A stretch of 64,000 nucleotides of DNA from Lentzea xinjiangensis. Its GTDB lineage: Bacteria > Actinomycetota > Actinomycetes > Mycobacteriales > Pseudonocardiaceae. Where the stretch lies: contig NZ_FOFR01000014.1 of the NCBI RefSeq assembly GCF_900110955.1, positions 146,652 to 210,651 on the forward strand. Reading direction: 5' to 3'. The translations under genes were made by a program, and so were the position numbers. Under the pieces are notes generated by a model. The model was not told the DNA's origin and did no database searches. It worked only from the letters and a program-made list of their open reading frames with translations. Positions 51,503 through 59,816 of the stretch are shown here, in pieces; the first letter of the stretch is position 1, and each line of letters starts with the position of its first letter.

Positions 51503-52735
51503 TCATCGCGAGGTGGGGACCAGGACGAAACGGCTGCGGGGACGCGCCGGGATCCGGCTCAGCGAGATGGTCAGGTCCTGCTCCGGCACCCGGTAGTCGC
51601 GGTGCGCCAGCCGGGTGCAGAGCTCGGCGAGGATCGCGACGGTGAACGGTTCGCCGGGGCAGCGGTGCCCGGTGTGCGGGTCACCGGCGCCCTGCGGCAC
51701 GAGCTCCCAGGGGCTGATCTCGCGGTGCAGGAACCGGTGGGGGTCGAACCGGTACGGGTCCGGCCACCACCGGCTGTCGTGGTTCTGGCCCCAGAGGTCC
51801 AGCAGGACGAGCGATCCGGCCGGAACGCGTTCTCCCGCGAGGTCGAGGTCCCGCGCGGCACGACCGCCGAGGAAGGGCGCGAACGGGTAGAACCGGCGCA
51901 GCTCGTGCGCGAAGGCGACGGCGAAGCCACCGCCGGCCTGGAGCGGTTCCCGGTGCTGCGGCCACCGGTGCAGCGCGTGCCCGGCGTAGGCGACGAACCA
52001 GCACACGGCGACGGTCGGCCTGATCACGTTGAGCAGCTCGACCGCCGCCGTGCGCGGGTCGAGCAGTTCGCCGTCGGCGTCCCGGTGCCGGGCGACGACG
52101 TCGAGCGCGGAGCCCTCCGGTGTCTCGGCCCTGCCGTCGCGCACGTCCTGGACCAGCGATCCCAGCCACGCCTCCCGCCGCGTGCGGGCCTGCCGCGCCC
52201 TCCAGTGGCGGGGCCCCGCCGTGGCGAACCCGTCGACCATCGCGACCAGGTCGGCGGCCAGCGCCGCGACCTCACCGGTCTCGAGCGGGATGCCCGCCCA
52301 GCGGCGCACGCCCGCGGTCAACGCCCGGCTCGCCTCGTCGAACAGCACGACCTCGCGGCCGGGAGCCCACCCGACGACGGTGTCCTCCCAGGCCGCCGCG
52401 ACGCACTGGACCAGCGAGGCGGTCGACTCCCGCGTCACCAGCGACAGGAAGAAGGCCTTGCGCTGCCGATGCGCGTCACCGTCGAGCGTGTGCACCGCGC
52501 CGTGACCGAACAGGGTGCTCAGCACCGGACCGGGGATGGCGGTGTGGCGCCTGACGTTCTTCTCGTCGTAGAAGAACTGCGCGGCCTCCGGTCCGCACAG
52601 GGCCACGGCACGCTGACCCATCACACGGGTGTGCACCACGTCGCCGTCGATGCGGCGCCGCCGGTCGGGCAGCCAGGCGTAGCCCTTGGCCAGGGCCTGC
52701 AGTGATTGGTCCCAATGAACTCGGGGCGTTCGCAT
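51503..52735 (-). CDS. CYP152-family P450 peroxygenase (fatty acid hydroxylase/decarboxylase)
   Basis: 410 residues. The heme loop is HTGHRCPGEPF (Cys359). The I-helix has NVIRPTVAVCWFV, the Arg239-Pro240 pair that defines CYP152 peroxygenases, which use H2O2 with the substrate carboxylate as acid catalyst. In LFGHGAVHTLDG the Phe76 and His82 line up with Phe79 and His85 of OleT, the alkene-forming member; the hydroxylating BSbeta enzyme has Gln there. It could therefore decarboxylate fatty acids to terminal alkenes. No redox partner is nearby, as expected. It is convergent with the sugar importer. Confidence 0.88.
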   Translation of the reverse strand: MRTPRVHWDQSLQALAKGYAWLPDRRRRIDGDVVHTRVMGQRAVALCGPEAAQFFYDEKNVRRHTAIPGPVLSTLFGHGAVHTLDGDAHRQRKAFFLSLVTRESTASLVQCVAAAWEDTVVGWAPGREVVLFDEASRALTAGVRRWAGIPLETGEVAALAADLVAMVDGFATAGPRHWRARQARTRREAWLGSLVQDVRDGRAETPEGSALDVVARHRDADGELLDPRTAAVELLNVIRPTVAVCWFVAYAGHALHRWPQHREPLQAGGGFAVAFAHELRRFYPFAPFLGGRAARDLDLAGERVPAGSLVLLDLWGQNHDSRWWPDPYRFDPHRFLHREISPWELVPQGAGDPHTGHRCPGEPFTVAILAELCTRLAHRDYRVPEQDLTISLSRIPARPRSRFVLVPTSR

Positions 52736-52790
52736 ACCCGCCTTGTGCCCACCACGCCCGCTGCCAAACGCCGATGTGAGATCTTCGAAC

Positions 52791-53726
52791 TCAGCGGGGA
52801 GGCCGACCGGCGGGCCACCAGCGCGCGTCGGTGGACACGGGGTAACCGCGCACGACCACCGGTGCGACCGTCCTGCGCGACGCCCGCACCAGCACGGCCA
52901 GCCACACCAGGCCGAGCGCCGAGATCACCGCCAGCCCGGTCCAGGTGAACACGGTGAACAGCTCGACCTGGGCGGAAGTCGGCTGGCCCGGGTAGCCGCT
53001 CGCGGGCAGCCGCTGGCCGGTCAGGACGAGGGTGACGACCACGGCGATGGTGTTCATCGAGTCCCAGAGCGCGTGCAGCAGCGAGACGCCCAGGTAGGCG
53101 ACGAGCAGGCGGCCGGTGAGCAGGAAGTGCTCTCGGGTGCTGCGGGAGAACAGCACGGCACCGAGGATCGCCGTCCACAGGCCGTGCCCGAACGGAGCGA
53201 GCAGACCGCGCAGCAGTTCGGTGGTGACCAGGTCGATCAGCGACAGGCCGTTCTGGGTGAACATCGCCGTGAGCGCGTAACCCGCCGATTCGAAGGCGGC
53301 GAACCCGAACCCCACACCGGCGCCCAGCACGAGGCCGTCGCGGGCCGACTTGTGCGTCAGGTGCCGGGTGAGCAGCGCCAGCGCGGCGAGCTTCACCGCT
53401 TCCTCGATCAGGCCGACGCCGACGAACAACCACGGCGAAGGGTGCAGCAGGTAGCTCTCCAGCAGCGAGGCGCCCAGCACGCCGAGCACGCCGCCGACGG
53501 CGAAGGTGCGGAACACCAGCTCGCCGGTGACCTCGCCGGAGTGGCGGTGCCCGAAAGCCCACGAGACGAAGGTGGCGGGCACGAGGAAGCTGCCGAGCAG
53601 CACGATGGTGGGGATGAGGTTCGTGTTCTGCGTGACGTAGGTGATGACCACGGTGGCCACCCACAGCGCCAAGCCGATCAGGAACATGCGCAACCACGGC
53701 CGGGAGCGCGTTCCGGTGAGAGCCAT
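52791..53726 (-). CDS. PrsW-family membrane protease
   Basis: About 311 residues with eight or so membrane helices. The conserved motifs LFVGVGLIEEAVKLAALALL (E-E-x-x-K), GFGFAAFESAGYAL (F-E) and a third membrane motif AYLGVSLLHALWDSMN (H-x-x-W-D) mark the PrsW/CAAX-like protease superfamily. PrsW proteins can cleave anti-sigma factors within the membrane. The C-terminal ~60 residues form a tail with one more helix. Substrate unknown. Confidence 0.85.
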   Translation of the reverse strand: MALTGTRSRPWLRMFLIGLALWVATVVITYVTQNTNLIPTIVLLGSFLVPATFVSWAFGHRHSGEVTGELVFRTFAVGGVLGVLGASLLESYLLHPSPWLFVGVGLIEEAVKLAALALLTRHLTHKSARDGLVLGAGVGFGFAAFESAGYALTAMFTQNGLSLIDLVTTELLRGLLAPFGHGLWTAILGAVLFSRSTREHFLLTGRLLVAYLGVSLLHALWDSMNTIAVVVTLVLTGQRLPASGYPGQPTSAQVELFTVFTWTGLAVISALGLVWLAVLVRASRRTVAPVVVRGYPVSTDARWWPAGRPPR

Positions 53727-53974
53727 CTGCCTTCGTCCACCCTCCGGTCGGCGATTCGCCGTAGGTCTTCCCTCCGGCCGTCGTCCTGACCGGGTGGCCC
53801 GCGTGTCCGGTGTGGCGAGGGCATCGGCGCGATGACGCGTTACCGGGTGCACCGTCGCACCGGACCGCCCCGGCGCTCTGCTGCTGCCCGCGTTGATCTA
53901 CCTCTACGTCCTGTTCCAGCGCCCGGACGGCCACCGCGACCGCTCGGACGCCGGAACAGGGGGACGAGGACCGG

Positions 53975-54367
53975 TCAGACCGGGTCTTCGGGGGTGCGGG
54001 TCACGGCCGCGACCGAGCCGCCGGGTTCGTCCGCGAGCTGTCCGCGCCCGGCGGCCTCGTCCAGCACCTCCTGGTCAAGCTCCCCGGGAGCGACCGGCAC
54101 GTCGGGCTGTTCCTCGGCGAGCCGGTCGGCCAGTGGACGCGGGTGGGCTTCCTCGTAGGGCGTCATGCCGTACTTGGTCACGCCGGTCCACCGCTCCGGC
54201 GGGTCCATGCCCGCTTCGAGCGGATCCAGCCGGATCCGGTCCTCGTCGAGGTCCTCGGCGCTGTTGAGCGCGGCGGGATCGGTCTCGACCGCATCAGGCG
54301 AGCCGGTGTCGTGGGGCGGTGTGTAGGACGCCTGGTCCTCGCCCGGATCCATGTCATGTGTCGCCAT
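53975..54367 (-). CDS. DUF5709-like acidic hypothetical protein
   Basis: 130 residues, acidic and low in hydrophobics. DEDRIRLDPLEAGMDPPERW then TGVTKYGMTPYEEAHPRPLA matches a family of small actinobacterial proteins (DUF5709-like) seen near stress genes. No catalytic motif or membrane segment. ATG at 54367. A second short acidic gene lies upstream at 54582-54743. Confidence 0.7.
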   Translation of the reverse strand: MATHDMDPGEDQASYTPPHDTGSPDAVETDPAALNSAEDLDEDRIRLDPLEAGMDPPERWTGVTKYGMTPYEEAHPRPLADRLAEEQPDVPVAPGELDQEVLDEAAGRGQLADEPGGSVAAVTRTPEDPV

Positions 54368-54529
54368 GACCGCGGTGTACCCGGTTGGCGTCGGCTCAAC
54401 CGGTTCATCGTCCGGTCGAGCCGGTTCAGGCGGGAGCCGGCCGGTACCGTTGTGGTGCGGCGCAACGGCATCGTGGGCCGACGACCTCACGCCGTGGTCG
54501 CGGGCGGGCCACCCGTTCGCCGGCTCGGC

Positions 54530-54540
54530 TCCACAGTGGA
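54530..54540. repeat. 11-bp palindrome TCCACAGTGGA, copy 2 of 4
   Basis: Intergenic copy between the DUF5709-like gene and the short acidic gene. Confidence 0.6.
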
Positions 54541-54581
54541 TTCACCTGTTCGTGCGTGCCGCCCGTCCGGTCGGCCGGTTG

Positions 54582-54743
54582 TCAGTCGGGTGGTTCCTGG
54601 TGGCCGGTCTCGTCGTCGATGTGCTCCTCGGCGGGCGTCTCCCGGGGGATCACCGGGTCCGGTACGTCGAGGTCGTCGAGGCTCGGCGTGCCGGGTGCGT
54701 GCGGAGCGTCGGGGATGAGCGGTGTGGTGTCGGGATCTGCCAT
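54582..54743 (-). CDS. short acidic hypothetical protein (53 residues)
   Basis: An ATG frame at 54743 reads MADPDTTPLIPDAPHAPGTP and ends HQEPPD at a TGA. It is rich in Asp, Pro and Glu, with DLDVPDPVIPRETPAEEHID in the middle. The composition is like the adjacent DUF5709-like protein. The ribosome binding site is weak. Short acidic proteins of this sort occur widely in actinobacteria; function unknown. Confidence 0.5.
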   Translation of the reverse strand: MADPDTTPLIPDAPHAPGTPSLDDLDVPDPVIPRETPAEEHIDDETGHQEPPD

Positions 54744-54872
54744 GGCGGCCGGTTACCCGCGCGGACGGGCGTCAAGCACGACGTGATCGGGATGATTCGC
54801 CCGCGAGGTGCGAGGGGGTGACTGCGGTTCGTATCCTGGTGGTTCACACACTGCCGGCGCGAAGGGCCGAGA

Positions 54873-55565
54873 GTGGACGGGCAGAGTCGAGATCGGCTCG
54901 AGCGGATGGTCACGGACCGCACCGTGGGCTCCGACTGGCCGCCGGCGCTGTGCGCGGTGTGCGTCCGCATTCTGCCCGGCGTCGACGCGGCGGCCCTGGT
55001 GCTGCGCGGCGACGCGAGGGTGCAGGAGGTGGTCAGCGCCAGCGACGCGTGGGCCGTGCTGCTGGAGGAGCTCCAGTACACGCTGGGCGAGGGTCCCGCG
55101 GTGGAGGCTTATCGCAGCGGCGGCCCGGTGCTGGTGAGCGACCTGCACGCCGAGCGGGCCAGGTGGCCTGGATTCGCCGTCGCGACCGCGGAGGAGGGTC
55201 TCGCCGCGATGGTCGCGTTCCCGTTGCAGGTCGGTGGCATCCGGCTCGGCACGCTGGACCTGTACCGGCGTCGTCCCGGCAGCCTGTCCGCGGAGGCGGT
55301 CGCGGACGCGGCGGTGCTGGCCGATCTGGCGACGCTCGCGTTGCTGGAGAACGAACTGGCCGAGGACGACCACAAACTGCGGATGGAAATGTCCTATCAG
55401 GACGTCCACATGGCCACGGGTGTGCTGGCGGCGAAGCTGGGCATTGGCCTCGAAGACGCCTTCGCGCGGCTGCGCGCGCACGCGTTCGCCGAGCGGCGGT
55501 CGGTGCTGGACGTCTCGCGTGATGTGCTCGACCAGCGGATTTCCCCCGATCGACTGGTGGACTGA
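54873..55565 (+). CDS. GAF-ANTAR regulator
   Basis: 230 residues from a GTG. GAF: LLEELQYTLGEGPAVEAYRS and MVAFPLQVGGIRLGTLDLYR. ANTAR: SYQDVHMATGVLAAKLGIGL then EDAFARLRAHAFAERRSVLD. It lies four bases from the next frame (or 36 from the preferred start) of a second ANTAR gene, so they are co-transcribed. It forms the second ANTAR pair in the window. Confidence 0.87.
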   Translation: MDGQSRDRLERMVTDRTVGSDWPPALCAVCVRILPGVDAAALVLRGDARVQEVVSASDAWAVLLEELQYTLGEGPAVEAYRSGGPVLVSDLHAERARWPGFAVATAEEGLAAMVAFPLQVGGIRLGTLDLYRRRPGSLSAEAVADAAVLADLATLALLENELAEDDHKLRMEMSYQDVHMATGVLAAKLGIGLEDAFARLRAHAFAERRSVLDVSRDVLDQRISPDRLVD

Positions 55566-55601
55566 TCGTTGCGGTACTTCGGCGGGCCGTATGCTGTGGG
55601 G

Positions 55602-56327
55602 GTGGCCGGTGTCCGAGACGAGGTTGTTCCCGCGTTGAGCGAGCTCACCGCGAGCCTGACCAACCGCCACGAGCCCGACGCGGTGCTGCGCCAGGTCACC
55701 GCCGCGTGCACGAGGTTGCTCGGCGCCTCCGCCATCGGCGTGATGCTGAGCGACCCGCGGGGCGGCATCAGGGTCGTGTCGGCCTCCGACGAGCGGTCGC
55801 GGTTCGTGGAACTCCTGCAGACCCAGGTCGACGAGGGCCCGTGCGTGGACTGCATCAAGGACGGCATCGCCGTCGCCAGTGAGAACCTCGCCGCCGACGA
55901 CCGTTGGCCCGCGTTCCGGCCGGCCGCTCTGGACGCCGGTTACCGCGCGATCCGCGCCGTTCCCATGCGACTGGACGGGCAGACGGTCGGGGGGCTGAAC
56001 CTGCTCTACCTCGAGCCCGTCACCCTGGAGCTCTGGCAACAGCGCCTGGGCGAGGTGCTCGCCGACCTGGCCGTGCCGGGACTGTCCCAGGAAGCCGGTC
56101 CGCCGCGCGTCCACCGGCTGACCGAACGCACTCTGACCACCCTGAACGACCGCGTGCAGCTCGCGCACGCCGTCGGTCTGGTCGCGGGCACGCTCGACAT
56201 CCGGGTCGACGACGCACGGGACCTGATCGTCGACCACGCCCGCGAGCGGGGCACCAGGGTGCGCGATGTCGCCAGGGCGCTCACCAACGGTGAGCTCGAT
56301 CCTTCCGCGGTGTCCGCGGCCCGTTAA
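55602..56327 (+). CDS. GAF-ANTAR regulator
   Basis: About 241 residues. GAF: TRLLGASAIGVMLSDPRGGI and VDEGPCVDCIKDGIAVASEN with three cysteines near the ligand pocket. ANTAR: NDRVQLAHAVGLVAGTLDIR then VDDARDLIVDHARERGTRVR. GTG at 55602 is preferred; a TTG at 55569 adds eleven residues. The GAF cysteines could make it redox-sensitive, which is an inference. It is co-transcribed with the upstream ANTAR gene. Confidence 0.87.
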   Translation: MAGVRDEVVPALSELTASLTNRHEPDAVLRQVTAACTRLLGASAIGVMLSDPRGGIRVVSASDERSRFVELLQTQVDEGPCVDCIKDGIAVASENLAADDRWPAFRPAALDAGYRAIRAVPMRLDGQTVGGLNLLYLEPVTLELWQQRLGEVLADLAVPGLSQEAGPPRVHRLTERTLTTLNDRVQLAHAVGLVAGTLDIRVDDARDLIVDHARERGTRVRDVARALTNGELDPSAVSAAR

Positions 56328-56813
56328 CCGGTGCGGGCCCGGCCACGGAGCAGCCGAGTGGCGGCAAACCCACCCGAGGCCTGAGGCAGGTCAGCGGGTC
56401 CTGTCCTTTGTGGACGCGACGCGGACGACCGCGCGCGGACCCCGCTGTTCCCCGATCAACAGGGGAACAGCGTAGAGTGGGGTCACCGAGGGTATGTCGC
56501 GCATCGGCGTTCAAGCCGGTGTCGCCTTGGGCGCATCAAGACATCCGGCCGGTTCGGCCGGAGGCGGGAGCGCCGAGATGATCTCGGACCTGCTCTGCAC
56601 CACTGCATCATCGATCGGATCATCGGCTGCGCCGCGCGCCCTGAAGCCGGCGTGGAAGCCTGGTGCGACCTCCGGCGGGCACGTCACCGGAGGCTGGCGG
56701 CCGCTGTCGACCGATCCCGCCACCCGAGTGCCCCCGCTCGTGCCTCCGGCCGAGCGAGCCCGGTGACGATCGGGCCGGTCCGGCGGTCACCCCCATCGAT
56801 CAGAGAGCCACTC
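56328..56813. other. intergenic region with a hairpin
   Basis: About 485 bases without a supportable gene. It contains the hairpin at 56443-56472. A weakly coding-looking ATG frame upstream of the CEOS-like gene is Arg/Pro-rich and is not accepted. Confidence 0.4.
56443..56472. terminator. hairpin terminator
   Basis: CGCTGTTCCCC pairs perfectly with GGGGAACAGCG around GATCAACA, about 115 bases after the ANTAR stop codon. Confidence 0.6.
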
Positions 56814-57950
56814 GTGGACCAGCTCAGCCTCGGAGTCATCGGACTGTCGCGCAAGGAGAACGAGCTCCGGCTCCCGATCCACCCGCTGCACTTCGACCGG
56901 ATCGACGCGGACCTGCGCGGCCGCATCTACCTCGAACACGGCTACGGCGACCGCTTCGGCGTCTCGGACGAACAGCTCTCCGCGTCCGTCGCGGGGTTGC
57001 GCTCGCGCGAAGAGCTCATCGCGACGTGCGACGTCATCCTACTGCCCAAGCCCCTCGCTCAGGACGTCGGAGAGCTGCGGGAAGGGCAAGTGCTCTGGGG
57101 CTGGCCGCACTGCGTGCAGGACTCGAAGCTCACCCAGCTCGCCGTCGAACGACGGCTCACCGTCATCGCCTTCGAGGCGATGAACCACTGGACCTCCGAC
57201 GGTTCTTTCAGCCTGCACGTCTTCCACAAGAACAACGAGCTCGCCGGCTACTGCTCGGTGCTGCACGCGTTGCAGCTCGCCGGGTCGACCGGTGACTACG
57301 GCCGGAGGCTGAACGCCGCCGTGATCGGGTTCGGCGCCACCGCGCGGGGCGCCGTGACGGCTCTCAAGGCGCACGGCGTGCACGAGGTCAACGTCCTGAC
57401 CAACCGGGGAGTCGTGGCGGTCGGCTCGCCGATCCACTCGGCGCGGATGGTCCACTTCGACCACGGCGACGACGATCCGCGGCGCAGCCACGCGTTCACC
57501 GACGCCGGGCGCGTCCCGCTGGCCGGATTCCTCGCGGAGCACGACATCATCGTCAACTGCGTCCTGCAGGACCCGGACAAGCCGCTGACGTTCCTCGTCG
57601 AGGACGACCTGCCCTCGTTGTCCCCCGGCACCCTCATCGTCGACGTGTCCTGCGACCGGGGGATGGGGTTCGACTGGGCCCGTCCGACCTCGTTCGCCGA
57701 TCCGTCCTTCGCGGTGGGCGACGACGTCCGCTACTACGGGGTCGACCACAGCCCCTCCTACCTGTGGAACTCGGCGACCTGGGAGATCAGCGAAGCCCTG
57801 CTCCCGCACCTGCGCCCGGTTCTCACCGGGGCCTGGGACACCAGCGACGTCATCCGGCGCGCCATCGAGATCCGCGACGGTGTCATCCAGAACCCCCGCG
57901 TCCTGTCCTTCCAGCATCGTTCATCGGAGTACCCGCATGCCCATGTCTGA
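56814..57950 (+). CDS. N5-(carboxyethyl)ornithine synthase-like / alanine dehydrogenase-family enzyme
   Basis: About 378 residues. SLGVIGLSRKENELRLPIHP and IYLEHGYGDRFGVSDEQLSA match carboxyethylornithine synthase and the AlaDH/PNT N-domain. GWPHCVQDSKLTQLAVERRL and the Rossmann motif NAAVIGFGATARGAVTALKA follow. Such enzymes reductively couple pyruvate to ornithine or related amines with NADPH. The GTG at 56814 is chosen because the conserved domain starts there. A 54-residue Cys-rich protein gene overlaps its 3' end. Confidence 0.8.
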   Translation: MDQLSLGVIGLSRKENELRLPIHPLHFDRIDADLRGRIYLEHGYGDRFGVSDEQLSASVAGLRSREELIATCDVILLPKPLAQDVGELREGQVLWGWPHCVQDSKLTQLAVERRLTVIAFEAMNHWTSDGSFSLHVFHKNNELAGYCSVLHALQLAGSTGDYGRRLNAAVIGFGATARGAVTALKAHGVHEVNVLTNRGVVAVGSPIHSARMVHFDHGDDDPRRSHAFTDAGRVPLAGFLAEHDIIVNCVLQDPDKPLTFLVEDDLPSLSPGTLIVDVSCDRGMGFDWARPTSFADPSFAVGDDVRYYGVDHSPSYLWNSATWEISEALLPHLRPVLTGAWDTSDVIRRAIEIRDGVIQNPRVLSFQHRSSEYPHAHV

Positions 57951-58101
57951 GCCGCTCACCACCGTCGTGGACGACCCCGCCCGCGCCGCCGGCCTCTGCG
58001 CCGCGTGCCCGCACCCGTCGCACGAGCACGATCCGCTCGGCGTCCGGTTCTGCGCCGCGACCACCGTGTCCGCACTGCCCCGAGGCTGCATCTGCCGATA
58101 A
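57937..58101 (+). CDS. small Cys-rich protein (RGCICR tail)
   Basis: 54 residues, starting 14 bases before the end of the CEOS-like gene, with GGAG seven bases before the ATG. Five cysteines and two or more histidines are arranged C-x2-C-x2-H-x3-H, then C, then C-x-C in GCICR. The pattern suggests zinc or iron-sulfur binding. Small actinobacterial proteins ending in RGCIC-type motifs are recurrent but uncharacterised. Translational overlap ties it to the CEOS-like enzyme. Confidence 0.65.
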   Translation: MPMSEPLTTVVDDPARAAGLCAACPHPSHEHDPLGVRFCAATTVSALPRGCICR

Positions 58102-58142
58102 CCGCCGGCGGCCCGCGCGGCCGTGGGAACAGGAGCACCGAC

Positions 58143-58736
58143 ATGAGCACATCGGCATCGACGACCACCGTGCCGGCCACCGAGCGGCTGACGCTGCGGC
58201 CTTGGACGGTCGACGACGCGGCAGCGGCACTGGACGTCTACGGGCACGCCGAGGTGACCCGCTGGCTCAGCCCCGACATGGACCAGGTGCCGGACACGGC
58301 CGCCATGCGCCTGCTGTTGCAGCAGTGGATCGCCGAAAGCGCCAGGCTCCCGGCTCCGGCGGGCCGGTGGGCGATCCAGCGCAACACCGACGGCCGGGTG
58401 ATCGGCGGCGCGCTCCTGCTCCCGCTGCCACCGGGCAACGAGGACCTGGAGATCGGCTGGCAGCTGCGTCCCGACGCCTGGGGCAGCGGTTACGCCACCG
58501 AGGCGACCCACGCCCTCGCCGCCTGGGCGTTCAGCCAGGACGTGAACGAGGTGTTCGCCGTGGTCCGGCCCGGCAACGTCCGCGCGTCGGCCACCGTGCT
58601 GAACAACGGGATGCAGTGGGTCGGCGAGACCACGAAGTACTTCGGTGTCGAGCTGCAGGTGTTCCGCCTCCGCGTGGCGGACCTCGACCCGGCCGCGCCC
58701 GCCGGCCTGCGGCCGCCCGGCCGCAGCGGTGACTGA
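58143..58736 (+). CDS. GNAT-family N-acetyltransferase (RimJ/RimL type)
   Basis: 197 residues. TERLTLRPWTVDDAAAALDV begins the fold, and the acetyl-CoA motif is EIGWQLRPDAWGSGYATEAT. VRPGNVRASATVLNNGMQWV is the usual C-terminal part. It lies in the same direction as the CEOS-like and Cys-rich genes, 41 bases after the latter, so it may acetylate a product of that operon. A 13-bp terminator follows. Confidence 0.87.
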   Translation: MSTSASTTTVPATERLTLRPWTVDDAAAALDVYGHAEVTRWLSPDMDQVPDTAAMRLLLQQWIAESARLPAPAGRWAIQRNTDGRVIGGALLLPLPPGNEDLEIGWQLRPDAWGSGYATEATHALAAWAFSQDVNEVFAVVRPGNVRASATVLNNGMQWVGETTKYFGVELQVFRLRVADLDPAAPAGLRPPGRSGD

Positions 58737-58738
58737 CC

Positions 58739-58771
58739 CGCCCGCTCCTGCTCTGAGGGCAGGAGCGGGCG
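58739..58771. terminator. bidirectional hairpin terminator
   Basis: CGCCCGCTCCTGC pairs perfectly with GCAGGAGCGGGCG around TCTGAGG, between the convergent acetyltransferase and desaturase genes. Confidence 0.75.
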
Positions 58772-58775
58772 GCGG

Positions 58776-59816
58776 TCAGCTCGCGGAGTGGCGCAGAGGT
58801 GCCCCGGCGTCGTGCAGGTGGCGCAGCACCTGGGCGTAGGAGCGGCGCAGCGTGGTCTTGCTGTAGGGGATGCCGTGCCGGGCGCAGAAGTCCTCGACGA
58901 GGGGCTGCGCGTGCCGCAGGTTGGGCCGGGGCATGTGCGGGTAGAGGTGGTGCTCGATCTGGTGGTTGAGGCCGCCGAGCAGGGCGTCGACCCACCGGCC
59001 GCCGGTGACGTTGCGCGAGGTCAGCACCTGCTTGTGGAGGTGGTCGAGGCGCTGGCCCTCGGCGATGATCGGCATTCCCTTGTGGTTCGGCGCGAACGAG
59101 CAGCCGAGGTAGACGCCCATCAGCCCCTGGTGCACGGCGATGAAGACCACCGCCTTCACCGGGGAGAGCACGAGGAACACCGCCGCCAGGTAGCCGATCA
59201 TCGGCAGGACCTGCATCGCGGACTCCCGCCACGGGTTGCGCAGTTCGTTGCGGCACAACGCGACGAGGCCGGAGATGCGCAGCACGGCCGCCTCGGCGAG
59301 CAGCAGCGGGAAGAACAGGAACGCCTGGTGCTTGGTGATCCAGCTGTAGATGCCGCGTTTCTCGGCGGCCTGCGCGCGGCTGAACGCGAGGGCGTGGATC
59401 TCGATGTCCGGGTCGTGGTCCTCGTGGTTGGGGTTGGCGTGGTGGCGGTTGTGCTTGGCCACCCACCACTGGTAGCTGATCCCGGTCAGGCTGCCGTGCA
59501 GGTGCCCGACCACGTTGTTCTTGCGGTGGCTGCGGAAGATCTGCCGATGTCCGGCGTCGTGCCCGATGAAGGCGAGCTGGGTGGAGGCCACCGCCAGGGC
59601 GGCGGCCGTGAGCACCTGCCACCAGGAGTCGCCCAGCAGCGCGAACGCCACCGCGATCGCGCCGAGCAGCAGCCCGTTGATCATCATCCGCACCACGTAG
59701 TAGCCGCGCCGGCGGTCCAGGAGCCCGGCGGCCTTGAGTTCCTTGGTCAGTCGCGCGAAGTCGCTGCCGGGCAGGCGTTTCGCCGTGTCGGTCGAGTCTT
59801 GGTCTGTGACGGTCAT
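58776..59816 (-). CDS. membrane fatty acid desaturase
   Basis: 346 residues. Three histidine boxes of acyl-lipid desaturases are visible: HDAGH, HNRHHANPNH and HQIEHHLYPHMPRPNL. Four membrane helices bracket them (e.g. GLLLGAIAVAFALLGDSWW). It introduces a double bond in membrane fatty acids with a di-iron centre. The ATG overlaps the stop of the AI-2E-type gene (ATGA), so the two are translationally coupled, perhaps for envelope adaptation. Confidence 0.9.
   Translation of the reverse strand: MTVTDQDSTDTAKRLPGSDFARLTKELKAAGLLDRRRGYYVVRMMINGLLLGAIAVAFALLGDSWWQVLTAAALAVASTQLAFIGHDAGHRQIFRSHRKNNVVGHLHGSLTGISYQWWVAKHNRHHANPNHEDHDPDIEIHALAFSRAQAAEKRGIYSWITKHQAFLFFPLLLAEAAVLRISGLVALCRNELRNPWRESAMQVLPMIGYLAAVFLVLSPVKAVVFIAVHQGLMGVYLGCSFAPNHKGMPIIAEGQRLDHLHKQVLTSRNVTGGRWVDALLGGLNHQIEHHLYPHMPRPNLRHAQPLVEDFCARHGIPYSKTTLRRSYAQVLRHLHDAGAPLRHSAS

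Noticed and set aside
53832..53960. Hydrophobic stretch PALIYLYVLFQRPDG on the plus strand, a possible membrane-protein fragment.
   Set aside because: Only one helix is seen, with no start, stop or homologous context; too little to call.
55569..55598. Frame beginning MRYFGG, at first glance like another MRY-type pentapeptide precursor.
   Set aside because: It starts with TTG, has no ribosome binding site, does not stop after five codons and runs in frame into the GAF-ANTAR protein; no P450 follows.
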